A stretch of 64,000 bases of DNA from Thermodesulfovibrio aggregans (GTDB taxonomy: Bacteria > Nitrospirota > Thermodesulfovibrionia > Thermodesulfovibrionales > Thermodesulfovibrionaceae). Location: positions 62,001 through 126,000 of the forward strand of contig NZ_BCNO01000002.1 of assembly GCF_001514535.1 (NCBI RefSeq), given 5' to 3'. The notes beneath the pieces are model-generated. The model saw nothing but the letters and a program-made list of their open reading frames with translations, was not told the DNA's origin and made no database searches. This document shows positions 9,926 through 19,203 of this stretch, piece by piece. How positions within the stretch are numbered: position 1 is the first letter of the stretch; each line of letters begins with the position of its first letter. The translations under genes and the position numbers were made by a program.

Positions 9926-9950
9926 ATAAATGTTTAGTTGGGTAACAAAT

Positions 9951-11792
9951 TTAAGAAAAATATCTGAGGTTGTATTTGTCAAAAAGAAGTTTCTGGAATT
10001 CCTCTATTTTTCTAAAAATATTCTTAAGAATCTCTTTTTCTGTTCTGGCTAATTCCTTTGGATTAATGTAATTGTCGGGTAGTACGCCATTCCTAATTTC
10101 CTTTGCCTGTTCTCTAAGCCTCAAAGCCATTAAAAACCTGTATCCTTCTTCCATGTCTCTGGCAAAATCAGATGTAAAAATAGACATCTCTTTCAACTTC
10201 CTGATTCTTTCAAAGGTATTTGTATTTCTTATTTCATTATGAAGAGAAAGGACTCTTATACCCTGTGTTATCGGGAAAATGCCATATTTTTTTATGTCAA
10301 TTTCTCCTTTATGTTTTCCTTCTTTTTCTGTTTTAAAGTTCCCTAAAAAACCAATGGGAACTCTGAATTTTATAGCTTCTGAGGCAAGAAAAGGCAGGAA
10401 ATGTTTTGATGTTTTAATTTTTGTGAAGATGTAATGCCAGAGTTCATCAATCAGCTCTTCGTCGCCGTAAACATTTCTAAAATCAAAAAATATGCTTATG
10501 TTTAAAACATTCTCAGGCTTTGGATTTTCCATCCATCTTGATATTTCTTTAAACCACTCTTCTTTGGTTCTTCTCCAGTAAGCGTTGTTTAACATAACAT
10601 TTCCCTGACAGGGTGGAAATCCAATGTCAAGAAGATACTTTATATATTTCTCTGAGAATTTTTCGAAATAATCTTTACTTTCTTTATTTCCTTCAAAGAC
10701 AAGAGCATTATCCTGATCTGTTTTAAGGCTCTGTTCTCTTCTTCCTTCTGAACCTATTACTATAATGGCATATCTAAAAGAAGGCTTTCCTAATTCTTCT
10801 TCAACAAGTTGAGCTACTCTTGACATGAAATGATCGTTTAATTCGGCAATGTATTTACCTACATATTCAGGGTCCAATCCAGACATTACACCTTCAACTA
10901 CACTTTCGTTGACAAGTGAATAAAAATAAGAGAGTTCTTCTATAGTCTTAGCTCTTTCTATTTCCTTAATAAGAAAAACTATGTTCTTACTTTCATGGGA
11001 TATTACCACTCTGTCATCAAGAATTCCCCATATTGCTCCAGCATTTTTAATAACTAATTTTCTTATCTTGTGTTTTGCCATGGTTAACATAGCATTAAAA
11101 AGTGGTTCAGAAGCATCCATAGCAATTACAGGAAAAGTCGCCACATCCTGAGCTTTTATCTCTGAGGGATTTATTTCCTTTGCAAGAACTTTTTTTATAA
11201 TATCTCTCTCAGTAATGATGCCAATATCTCCATCTCTTTGAACGAGACAGAAGGTTGAGTCATTTTCAGCCATAGTTTTTGCTGTATCTGTTATGTTTGC
11301 ATCACCCCTTATCAGTATCGGTTCTTTGATTTTAATATCCTTTATTCTAACATCAAGAAGCCTCTCAATCTGGAACGAACTTCTTAGCCTTGGAGTCCTG
11401 TGTATTCTTTTGGCAAGCTCTTTTGTGAAGTATCTGGAAAAACTTTGATATTTTGTCAGTAAATCAAGAAATTTTTCCTTTTCTATCTGAAGAATTTTTG
11501 TATTCTCTTCAACAATAATGGCTGTTGACACAGGAGGCATTTCACTAACTAAAGATACATATCCGAAGATGTCTCCACCTTTAAGATGGGCTATGAGCTG
11601 GGAATTTTTTTCAAGAAAAACCTCACCTTCAAGAATTATATACAGAAACTTAAGGGGTTCACTCCCTTCTTTGAAGAGAATTTCATTCTTCTTATAAACT
11701 TTCAATTCAGCCTTTGATACTATGTCTTCAATCTCCTCTGATGGGAGGGTATTAAAGGGATATATCTGTCTTATTATCTCTAAGCCTTCCAT
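9951..11792 (-). CDS. cNMP-binding/CBS/DUF294 putative nucleotidyltransferase, copy B
   Basis: 613 residues with the same layout as copy A: cNMP-binding fold (about 5-125), CBS pair (about 150-265; GIITERDIIKKV is clear), nucleotidyltransferase motif GSEGRREQSLKTDQD (G347, S348, D359, D361), and the C-terminal DUF294 domain ending near LPDNYINPKEL. The catalytic Asp pair is intact. It lies 5 bases after the small YGGT-like gene and ends the second transport module (exonuclease, DUF4212, SSS symporter, YGGT-like). Substrate and ligand are unknown; CBS domains usually bind AMP, ADP, ATP or SAM. Confidence 0.87.
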   Translation of the reverse strand: MEGLEIIRQIYPFNTLPSEEIEDIVSKAELKVYKKNEILFKEGSEPLKFLYIILEGEVFLEKNSQLIAHLKGGDIFGYVSLVSEMPPVSTAIIVEENTKILQIEKEKFLDLLTKYQSFSRYFTKELAKRIHRTPRLRSSFQIERLLDVRIKDIKIKEPILIRGDANITDTAKTMAENDSTFCLVQRDGDIGIITERDIIKKVLAKEINPSEIKAQDVATFPVIAMDASEPLFNAMLTMAKHKIRKLVIKNAGAIWGILDDRVVISHESKNIVFLIKEIERAKTIEELSYFYSLVNESVVEGVMSGLDPEYVGKYIAELNDHFMSRVAQLVEEELGKPSFRYAIIVIGSEGRREQSLKTDQDNALVFEGNKESKDYFEKFSEKYIKYLLDIGFPPCQGNVMLNNAYWRRTKEEWFKEISRWMENPKPENVLNISIFFDFRNVYGDEELIDELWHYIFTKIKTSKHFLPFLASEAIKFRVPIGFLGNFKTEKEGKHKGEIDIKKYGIFPITQGIRVLSLHNEIRNTNTFERIRKLKEMSIFTSDFARDMEEGYRFLMALRLREQAKEIRNGVLPDNYINPKELARTEKEILKNIFRKIEEFQKLLFDKYNLRYFS

Positions 11793-11797
11793 ATCAA

Positions 11798-12031
11798 TTA
11801 AAGGTATTTTACTACCAAGATACGGACAATAACTATAAAGATTATAATAAAAATTGTTGTTCCTTTGGGAAATATCTTTCTTGTCACTTTATAAATCGGT
11901 TCAGTTGCCTTCAGAAAAATTCCATATACGGGATTTCCTGGATCCTTTGTAAATAAGGAGAGGATGGCTCGTCCAATGACGAGCCACATTATGAATGAAA
12001 GGGTATAATTAATAAAAATTTTGAATGTCAT
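11798..12031 (-). CDS. Small two-span membrane protein, YGGT-like
   Basis: 77 residues with a hydrophobic N-terminal span (YTLSFIMWLVIGRAILSLF), a central NPVYGIFLKATEPIYKVTRKIFP stretch resembling the P-x-R-x-x-P region of YGGT proteins, and a second span at the C-terminus. It overlaps the symporter gene by 4 bases (ATGA) and precedes DUF294 copy B by 5 bases, so it belongs to that operon. YGGT membership is tentative because only half of the usual four-span protein is present. Function unknown. Confidence 0.6.
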   Translation of the reverse strand: MTFKIFINYTLSFIMWLVIGRAILSLFTKDPGNPVYGIFLKATEPIYKVTRKIFPKGTTIFIIIFIVIVRILVVKYL

Positions 12032-14037
12032 TCTTCTAATCCACCTCTGATAGCACCTTTTGGGTATCTGATATTGTCAACAAACTCCTGCAATTCCTGA
12101 GAAGGTGCGGCTGTTAGCCTTGATATAACTAAAGCAACAATCAGATTTGCAGGAAGTCCGAATATCCCTGCAGCAATCGTATTTATACCAAACCAGTTAA
12201 CACCATAAAATCTGCTTCCAATTATGTAGTATGCAGTAACTAAAAGTCCAACAATCGTTCCAGATACAGCACCTGCCTTATTCATTCTCTTATCCCAGAT
12301 ACCTAGAACCACTGCCGGGAAAAAGGTTGCAGCAGCAAGTGAGAAAGCCCATGCTACAAGTTCAACAATAATTGCAAGTTTGAAACTTGCCACATAGGCA
12401 CCGATTGCAGCAACTACTATTAAAAGAGCTTTACCGATTTTAACTCTTGTTGATGGCGATATATTTGGATTGATTATCTTGTAGTAAAGATCATGAGATA
12501 TGGCATTTGAGATTGTAATAAGGAGTCCGTCAGCTGTAGAGAGAGCAGCTGCAAGACCACCTGCTGCAATAAGCCCTGCTACCACATATGGAAGTCCTGC
12601 TATTTCTGGTGTGGCAAGGACAACAGCATCAGCCTGTATTATGATCTCAGAAAACTGAATTATTCCGTCACCATTCATATCCTTTATTGAGATTAAACCT
12701 ACAGAAGCCCATTTGGCAACCCAAGCAGGTAATGCTGAAAAAGCCTGACCAACTACATTAGTTAGTATCTCACTTCTTGCAAAGGCAGCATAAGCAGGAG
12801 CAGTGAAATAGAGCAGAAATATGAAAAACAAAGCCCAAGCAGCAGAACTTCGTGCCTCACGAACTGTAGGGGTTGTATAAAATCTCATAAGAACATGGGG
12901 CAGTCCAGCAGTTCCTACCATCAGGCAAAATGTAAGGGCAAGAAAGTTAACTATTCCCTTTGTATCAGTAGGTGGCGCCACATAGGATTTTGGAGGCTTT
13001 GACATAGCCTCTGCTTGCTTCATTGCGGCGGTCCATTTTTCTTTAGCCTCCTCTGATGTTTTCGGATAATCCTTCAAAGCTTTTTCAACCTTTGCTCTAT
13101 CAGGCGAATCGGCTGGAGTATTCCTGAGCTTTTCTTCAAGTTCAGCCCTTTCTTTTTGCCATGTATCAGGAAGTCCTTTTATCTTTGCAGCAATTTCATT
13201 GGCTTTCTTTTTCCACTCCTGCCTGACTTCAATTTCTTTAGCGTCATTTACAAGCTCTTTCTGTTTTGTCTCTATGACCTGCAAAGCCTGTCCATACATT
13301 AGTTGAGGAATTGGAATACCTGTCTGTTTATAGGAAATTGCAACTACCGGTATCATGTAGGCAACTATGAGTATTATGTATTGGGCCACCTGAGTCCATG
13401 TAACCGCCCTCATGCCACCAAGAAAGGAACACACAAGTATTCCTGTAAGTCCAAGAAAAACGCCTGCTTCAAAGGGAATTCCAACAAATCTGCTTGTAAT
13501 AATGCCTACGCCTGTGATCTGAGCAATCAGATAGGCAAAGGAAACGATGATAGCAGATAATATACCTATCATTCTTGGCAGTTTACCACCATATCTTGCC
13601 TCAAGAAAATCGGGAATGGTAAATTGTCCAAATTTTCTTATGTATGGTGCAACCATAACAGCAAGAAGAACATAACCACCTGTCCATCCCATGATAAAGG
13701 CTAAACCATCATATCCCCGAAGATATAGAGCTCCTGCCATACCAATGAATGATGCAGCACTCATCCAGTCTGAGGCAGTTGCCATCCCATTGAAAACTGC
13801 AGGAACTTTTCTTCCAGCTACATAATATTCGGCAACCACTGAAGTTCTTGAGAGGATTCCGATTGCAGCATAAACACCAATTGTTCCAAATAAAAAAGCA
13901 TATCCGATGTACTTTGGGGGAAGTCCCATTCCTTCAGCAATCCAGAGAGCTATTACAAAGAGAACAAATACTCCCGTATAGACTCCATAAATCTGCCTAA
14001 GTTTCTTAGTCCATGCATCCATTGCCTCTCTTGCCAT
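12028..14037 (-). CDS. VC_2705-subfamily sodium:solute symporter with a hydrophilic insert
   Basis: 669 residues, longer than most SSS proteins. The membrane core has family segments such as SVVAEYYVAGRKVPAVFNG, SDWMSAASFIGMAG and GTAGLPHVLMRFYTTPTVREARSS. Two additions stand out: a charged, helix-forming insert at about 252-358, rich in Lys, Glu and Ala, and a loop at 453-464 (DMNGDGIIQFSE) that fits the EF-hand calcium-binding pattern exactly. It probably imports acetate or a related monocarboxylate with Na+. The partner DUF4212 gene lies 2 bases upstream. Confidence 0.88.
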   Translation of the reverse strand: MAREAMDAWTKKLRQIYGVYTGVFVLFVIALWIAEGMGLPPKYIGYAFLFGTIGVYAAIGILSRTSVVAEYYVAGRKVPAVFNGMATASDWMSAASFIGMAGALYLRGYDGLAFIMGWTGGYVLLAVMVAPYIRKFGQFTIPDFLEARYGGKLPRMIGILSAIIVSFAYLIAQITGVGIITSRFVGIPFEAGVFLGLTGILVCSFLGGMRAVTWTQVAQYIILIVAYMIPVVAISYKQTGIPIPQLMYGQALQVIETKQKELVNDAKEIEVRQEWKKKANEIAAKIKGLPDTWQKERAELEEKLRNTPADSPDRAKVEKALKDYPKTSEEAKEKWTAAMKQAEAMSKPPKSYVAPPTDTKGIVNFLALTFCLMVGTAGLPHVLMRFYTTPTVREARSSAAWALFFIFLLYFTAPAYAAFARSEILTNVVGQAFSALPAWVAKWASVGLISIKDMNGDGIIQFSEIIIQADAVVLATPEIAGLPYVVAGLIAAGGLAAALSTADGLLITISNAISHDLYYKIINPNISPSTRVKIGKALLIVVAAIGAYVASFKLAIIVELVAWAFSLAAATFFPAVVLGIWDKRMNKAGAVSGTIVGLLVTAYYIIGSRFYGVNWFGINTIAAGIFGLPANLIVALVISRLTAAPSQELQEFVDNIRYPKGAIRGGLEE

Positions 14038-14039
14038 AG

Positions 14040-14297
14040 TTATTCCTCCTCTAATCCATATTTTTTGTCTAAATCATTCATCTTTTTTGAGTAAATTAGA
14101 TTCAAAATAACAAATACTGTAATCGAACCCTGTGCACCCATATAGTAACCAAGGGGAAATCCAAGTATTGTGATGTTATTAAGGGAAGATGCAAAGACAG
14201 CTGCCACATACGAGACAGTAAACCATACGAGAAGAATCAGATACATGAGCGTTTTGTTTTCTCTCCAATAGGCATCCAATACATCCTTTGTTACCAT
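14040..14297 (-). CDS. DUF4212 symporter small subunit
   Basis: 85 residues with two membrane spans (LILLVWFTVSYVAAVFAS and YYMGAQGSITVFVILNLIY), opening with AYWRENKTLM and ending in MNDLDKKYGLEEE. This is the pattern of the putative solute:sodium symporter small subunit family (DUF4212) that accompanies VC_2705-type transporters. It lies 2 bases before the symporter gene and 15 bases after the exonuclease gene. A ribosome site (GGAGGTGT) precedes the ATG. Its role in transport is presumed from constant co-occurrence. Confidence 0.87.
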   Translation of the reverse strand: MVTKDVLDAYWRENKTLMYLILLVWFTVSYVAAVFASSLNNITILGFPLGYYMGAQGSITVFVILNLIYSKKMNDLDKKYGLEEE

Positions 14298-14312
14298 AAT
14301 ACACCTCCTTCT

Positions 14313-14990
14313 TCAGAATTGATAGTTTTTTTCGTATTGACCAAACATGTATCCGGATACATGAGGTTTCCCTATTTTTTTGATAAAGTCAAACCAGGAA
14401 AGTTGAATTTTTTGAATCAAGGCTATTTCTCTCTGAAAAATCTGAGCTGTTATGAAGGCATCTGAGAGAGAATCATGAAGCGAATCTACTTTTATATTAA
14501 AAGCCTCTGCAATCTCAGATAGTGATTTCGCACCTTTGAATTTTTCAGAGATTAATCCTCTTTCAATAAGCCATTTGAAAATTATATATGTATCGATTGC
14601 CTCGGGCTCGAACTTTATATTCAATGATTTTTTTATCTGTCTCTTTAAAAAATTCAGATCAATCTCAATAAAATGTCCCACAACCGGTCTGTTTTTAACA
14701 AAATCTAGAAATTCCCTGAGAATTGGTTTTGTATCGGGACATTTTTCAAGCTCGGTTGATGTCAACTCGTGGATTAAGACGGACTCTCCCTTTAATTTGC
14801 TCTGAGGATTTAGAATTCTATAGAAAATGTCTCCAACAAGAATGCTTCTCTCTCTCATAAGTATTGCTCCAATGGATATAATGCTATCTTCCTTTTCATT
14901 CAATCCTGTTAGTTCAGTATCAACTACAACAAACTCCTTCTGATGAAGAATTTTAGATTCCACTTTGTTTTTTCTGAAAAAACGAAACAT
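14313..14990 (-). CDS. DnaQ-like DEDDh 3'-5' exonuclease, acetate module copy B
   Basis: About 225 residues from the chosen start. Exo I is DTELTG, Exo II lies in VGHFIEIDLNFLKRQI, and Exo III is HDSLSDAFITAQ, so all catalytic acidic residues and the His are present. It is a paralogue of the 7232-7924 protein. The frame is open upstream to a TTG at 15041, but the paralogue begins MIKLFRK, matching the internal MFRFFRK at 14990, so that ATG is preferred although it lacks a clear ribosome site. It is the first gene of the second transport module. Substrate unknown. Confidence 0.8.
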   Translation of the reverse strand: MFRFFRKNKVESKILHQKEFVVVDTELTGLNEKEDSIISIGAILMRERSILVGDIFYRILNPQSKLKGESVLIHELTSTELEKCPDTKPILREFLDFVKNRPVVGHFIEIDLNFLKRQIKKSLNIKFEPEAIDTYIIFKWLIERGLISEKFKGAKSLSEIAEAFNIKVDSLHDSLSDAFITAQIFQREIALIQKIQLSWFDFIKKIGKPHVSGYMFGQYEKNYQF

Positions 14991-15071
14991 GTAAACATTA
15001 GAATCAAAAAACATACCAGTAGATAAGACTGTTGAAAACAATAAATTTTTATTTTTCAGGGCAGGTGAAAT

Positions 15072-15088
15072 TGTTACATAAAGTAAAA
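15072..15088. promoter_or_regulatory. Second copy of the TGTTAC-N5-GTAA element
   Basis: TGTTAC, five bases, then GTAAAA, matching the 9909-9925 palindrome in spacing and in 10 of 12 arm positions. A further GTAACA half-site is at 15103-15108. It sits upstream of the exonuclease/DUF4212/symporter module, so both acetate modules carry the element. No sigma-54 -24/-12 box was seen in this gap. Confidence 0.35.
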
Positions 15089-15163
15089 ATGAAAGAAAAA
15101 AAGTAACAGATGTCTTTTACTTTGATAGGAATTTTAGGCTAAATTTTTCTAAAAGATAGTAGA

Positions 15164-16513
15164 TTAAGCACTGGAGCGGGGGATTCCCCATTTTTTTCTT
15201 TTCTCCCACAGAGCCTTTCTTGTTATTCCAAGAATGTCTGCAAGTTCCTGTTCTGTGTAAATCGATTGATACTTTAATATGAACTCTTTTGTAAATTCTT
15301 CAATTGATAAAAGAGGAACATCTCTTTTTCTTTCTGTAGTTATTTCCATATTTTTTACATGTTCTGGAAGATGTTCAGGTTTTATTGTATCCGATTCAGT
15401 AAAAACTACTGCCTGTTCTATTACATTTTGAAGTTCTCTTATATTTCCAGGCCAGGGATATCTAAGCAAAATTTGTATTGTCTGCGGATCAATTTTTGTA
15501 ACATTTTTACCCATTTTTATGGCAAACTTTCTCATAAAGTGATACGCAAGAATTTCTATGTCTCTTCCTCTCTCCCTGAGAGGAGGAATTTGAAGAGTTA
15601 TGACATTTAATCTAAAAAAAAGGTCTTCCCTAAAATTGCCTTTTCTTACCTCCTCTAACAAATCCTTATTTGTAGCAGATATAAATCTAAGGTCAACCTT
15701 TTTACTAATAACACTTCCAAGAGGTCGAATTTCCTTGTCTTCAATAACTCTCAAAAGTTTTGCCTGAAGTCCAAGTGGCATATCACCAATCTCATCAAGA
15801 AATACAGTGCCTCCGTCAGCTATTTCAAGAAGTCCCTTTTTGTCAGAGTTGGCACCTGTGAAAGCTCCTTTTACAAATCCAAAAAGTTCTGACTCAAGAA
15901 GATTCTCCGGCAGACTTGCACAATTGATTGCTACAAAGGGTTTTTTCTTTCTATAACTTGCATCATGGATTGCTCTTGCAAAAAGTTCCTTACCTGTTCC
16001 GGTCTCACCAAGAAGCAAAACATTTGTTGGAGTGTTCGCTATTTTTTTTATCTTTTCAAGCAAAAGTTTAATCTCATTTGATTCTCCGATTATTGAAAAG
16101 AAACTCTCTTCAGGAGTTGGATAAGTTTTTTCAGTTTCCTTCAAAATAGTTTTTTTTGTTAATTCCTTGCAAGATTTCAATATTTCATCATAAATGAAAG
16201 GTTTTATAAGATAATCATCTACTTTGAGTTTCAATGCCTTCAGTGCAGTGTTTACTGATGCATAAAATGTTGTTACAATAACTTTTACAGAAGGGTTTAA
16301 AGATTTAATTTTACTTACAAATTCTAATCCATCTCCATCTGGAAGTTCTATCTCAACAATTACAAAGTCATGAATAAAAGATGCGTACGTATTGATTGCT
16401 TCCTGAAATGTTGCTGCTACATCTACATTAAAGCCACGTTTTTTCAAAAAATTGCTTAAGTTGTCTCTTAGCTCACCATCTCCATCTACTATGAGAATTC
16501 TTTCATTCATCAA
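15164..16513 (-). CDS. NtrC-family sigma-54 activator with an altered receiver domain
   Basis: 449 residues: receiver (about 1-120), AAA+ sigma-54-activating domain (about 140-370) and a Fis-like helix-turn-helix ([20 protein letters not shown]). The AAA+ part is intact: Walker A GETGTGKE, the sigma-54 loop GAFTGA and Walker [10 protein letters not shown]. In the receiver, the phosphoacceptor Asp is Glu54 ([12 protein letters not shown]), and the acidic pair before it reads D10-G11-D12 instead of DDD, while the Lys of DYLIKPF remains. Normal phosphorylation is therefore unlikely, and Glu may mimic the active state. It overlaps the Pat-like gene by 4 bases. No histidine kinase is nearby. Confidence 0.9.
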   Translation of the reverse strand: MMNERILIVDGDGELRDNLSNFLKKRGFNVDVAATFQEAINTYASFIHDFVIVEIELPDGDGLEFVSKIKSLNPSVKVIVTTFYASVNTALKALKLKVDDYLIKPFIYDEILKSCKELTKKTILKETEKTYPTPEESFFSIIGESNEIKLLLEKIKKIANTPTNVLLLGETGTGKELFARAIHDASYRKKKPFVAINCASLPENLLESELFGFVKGAFTGANSDKKGLLEIADGGTVFLDEIGDMPLGLQAKLLRVIEDKEIRPLGSVISKKVDLRFISATNKDLLEEVRKGNFREDLFFRLNVITLQIPPLRERGRDIEILAYHFMRKFAIKMGKNVTKIDPQTIQILLRYPWPGNIRELQNVIEQAVVFTESDTIKPEHLPEHVKNMEITTERKRDVPLLSIEEFTKEFILKYQSIYTEQELADILGITRKALWEKRKKWGIPRSSA

Positions 16514-19203
16514 GTATTGTCAAGATTCAATAATACCTTAATACTGTCCTCTTCAACATGATGTTTCTGGAATCCTAATCTTTCTGATAGTCCAAGCATA
16601 TAGGTATTTATTCTTAAAATATCCATCCAAATTCTTTTTACACCTAAATCTCTTGCCACCTCAATGGCATAACTGCAAAGTGCTTTTCCAACACCTTTGC
16701 CCTGCCATGCATCTTCAACTAAAATTGCCATCTCAGCATCAGTACCATCAGGATCCTTTGAAAGTCTAACATCTGCAACAATCTTTTCCTCATCTCCTTC
16801 CTTAACAACGCATACAAATGCAAGTTCTCTATCATAGTCAATCTGACAAAATCTGACAAGATTGTCATGCCTTAAATCAATTGCTCTCTGGAAAAATCTC
16901 AAGCTTATTGTTCTTTCTGAACATCTTCCAAGCAGTGCTGCTATGAGGGATTCATCTTCTGCTTTAATGGGCCTTACAATTGCCTTTGTCCCATCCTTTA
17001 ATTCAACCTCTTTGTAAAGATGAACAGGATATGGACATATACTTAAATGGGGAGGGCAAAATTCGCCTTTTATAATTGTCTTTTTCTTTGGAGCTGTTTT
17101 GTCAAGAATTATACTGCAGTCAAGAGCAAACATCTCTGAATCGGTAATGAATATAGGATTAATATCAAACTCCTTTATTTGTGGGAAATCAGATATAAGA
17201 TAAGAAAATTTCACTACAGTCTGTTCAAGCTTGCTTAAAATATCTTCATAGTAGGGATATTTTTTTAGAAAATGATAAATCTTTGTCTCTTCCATAAGTC
17301 TTTTTGCAAGAGTTTGATTAAGTGGAGGAAGTCCTACTGAGTAATCTTCAAGTGCTTCAAGAAGATTTCCTCCTGTACCAAATATGATAACTGAACCAAA
17401 AGTTGGATCTTTTTTAGCTCCTAAAGCTATCTCATATCCATATGTTATAACCATTGGCTGAACAATAACAGAAGCTTCAGGGTCTCCATTTTCAGTAGCA
17501 AGTCTTTTAAGCCATTTAAATCCTTCGGTTGCCTCAAGTTCATCTCTTACATCAAGTATTACTCCACCTTTTTTGAATTTGTGTATAATCTTTGGTGTAT
17601 CTATTTTTAAAACAATTGGAAATCCGATTTCAGCTATTGCCTGCTTAAGTTCTTCAATATTGTCAGCTTTCTTTGTGAGAATTACAGGAATATCATAGCT
17701 TGATAGAATTTCAGAGGCTTCAAAAAAAGTAAGTATAGACCTTCCTTTTGATATAGCATTTTCTATTATATTCTCTGCTTTTTCAGAGTCAAATTTAACA
17801 TCTTTAAGAATTGTCTGCGGAGTCTCAAGAAGCAGTTTTAAGTTAAAATCATAACGATACATGTACATAAAAGTTCTTACTGCCTGTTCAGGGGTTACAA
17901 AAGTTGGTATGCCATGTACATTGAGTAAATCCCTTGCTTCATTAACTTGTGTTGCGCCCATCCAGTTAGTAAGTACAGGTTTGTAGGGATTTTCTTTTAA
18001 CACCTTTATAACTCTATTAGCAGTCTCAACAGGTTCTGTTCCTAAAGAAGGAGTAAGCATTACAAGTATACCATCTACATTTTTATCTTTAATTACTATT
18101 CTTAAGGCTTTTTCATAGTCATCAGGTTTTGCATCTGAGACTAAATCTAACGGATTTCTTATAAAACGAGTTGGCACATTTCCTTCAAGTTCTGTTACTG
18201 TCTGTTCTGAAAATTCAGCAAGCTGCCCACCAAGTTTTAAAAGACTGTCTACAGCAGTAACAGCTGGAGCACCAGCATTTGTAATTATTGCAAGTCTTTT
18301 GCCCCTTGGTCTACGCTGTTTTGAAAGAGTCTCAGTAATATAAAACATATCAAGTGTTTCATCAACCCTTACAGCACCTGCTCTTTTAAAGGCAGCGTCA
18401 TAAACTTTGTCTTCACCTGCAAGAAGCCCTGAGTGAGTTAAAGCAACTTCAATTGATTCAACAAATTTCCCTGATTTTACTATGACTATAGGCTTTGAAA
18501 AAGCAAAAGATCGAGCAGAAGTCATAAACTTTCTTCCAGTCTTTATAGACTGCATATAGATAACAATAGCTCTTGTAGATGGATCAACACCAAAAAAATC
18601 TATAAGATCAGCAAAATCTATGTCTATATCAGAACCGAGAGAGACAAAATAACTAAACCCAATATTTTTATCAGCAGCTCTATCTAACAAAGCCACTGAG
18701 AGAGTTGCACTCTGAACTATCAGGGCGATATTGCCTTTTTTAAGTTTTCTTCTAAAAAGACTCACATTTAAATTTATTCCTGGTCTAATAAAACCAAGAG
18801 TGTTTGGCCCAAGAAGCCTGAATCCGTATTTTCTGTGGATTTCTTCTATTTTTTCCTCAAGAAGCATTGCTTCTTTGACCTTTGTTCTAAAGTCAGGACA
18901 GAGAAGAATAACTCCTTTTACTCCTTTCTGTCCGCATTCTTCAAGAGTATCCAGAATATTTGCACCGCATTCTTCCGCTAAAACAACAAGATCAACTTCT
19001 TTTGAGATATCACTTATAGTTTTGTATGACTCGACTCCCTGAACAGAGTCTGCTTTGGGGTTTACAGGATAGACAATTCCTCTGTAGCCTTCGCCAATCA
19101 GGTTTCTAAATACGGTATAACCAATGCTTCCAGGTGTATCATTTGCTCCTATTACTGCAATTCTTCTTGGATTAAAAAAATAATCAAGATTGTAAATTGA
19201 CAT
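16510..19203 (-). CDS. Pat-like protein: NDP-forming acyl-CoA synthetase domains fused to a GNAT acetyltransferase
   Basis: 897 residues: CoA-binding Rossmann domain ([17 protein letters not shown]), succinyl-CoA-ligase-like domain with [10 protein letters not shown] carrying the phosphohistidine-type His, an ATP-grasp domain (about 490-700) and a C-terminal GNAT domain ([18 protein letters not shown]...[13 protein letters not shown]). This is the layout of YfiQ/Pat lysine acetyltransferases, which inactivate Acs. Unlike the classical enzyme, the His of the synthetase half appears retained, so ligase activity is possible. Start 19203 is chosen because AAGGAGAGG precedes it; an upstream ATG at 19239 lies further inside gyrA. 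It overlaps gyrA by 20 bases. Confidence 0.87.
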   Translation of the reverse strand: MSIYNLDYFFNPRRIAVIGANDTPGSIGYTVFRNLIGEGYRGIVYPVNPKADSVQGVESYKTISDISKEVDLVVLAEECGANILDTLEECGQKGVKGVILLCPDFRTKVKEAMLLEEKIEEIHRKYGFRLLGPNTLGFIRPGINLNVSLFRRKLKKGNIALIVQSATLSVALLDRAADKNIGFSYFVSLGSDIDIDFADLIDFFGVDPSTRAIVIYMQSIKTGRKFMTSARSFAFSKPIVIVKSGKFVESIEVALTHSGLLAGEDKVYDAAFKRAGAVRVDETLDMFYITETLSKQRRPRGKRLAIITNAGAPAVTAVDSLLKLGGQLAEFSEQTVTELEGNVPTRFIRNPLDLVSDAKPDDYEKALRIVIKDKNVDGILVMLTPSLGTEPVETANRVIKVLKENPYKPVLTNWMGATQVNEARDLLNVHGIPTFVTPEQAVRTFMYMYRYDFNLKLLLETPQTILKDVKFDSEKAENIIENAISKGRSILTFFEASEILSSYDIPVILTKKADNIEELKQAIAEIGFPIVLKIDTPKIIHKFKKGGVILDVRDELEATEGFKWLKRLATENGDPEASVIVQPMVITYGYEIALGAKKDPTFGSVIIFGTGGNLLEALEDYSVGLPPLNQTLAKRLMEETKIYHFLKKYPYYEDILSKLEQTVVKFSYLISDFPQIKEFDINPIFITDSEMFALDCSIILDKTAPKKKTIIKGEFCPPHLSICPYPVHLYKEVELKDGTKAIVRPIKAEDESLIAALLGRCSERTISLRFFQRAIDLRHDNLVRFCQIDYDRELAFVCVVKEGDEEKIVADVRLSKDPDGTDAEMAILVEDAWQGKGVGKALCSYAIEVARDLGVKRIWMDILRINTYMLGLSERLGFQKHHVEEDSIKVLLNLDNT

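Noticed and set aside
14990-15163. A sigma-54 promoter for the NtrC-like activator upstream of module B
   Set aside because: No TGGCAC-N5-TTGC-type -24/-12 element is present on the minus strand.
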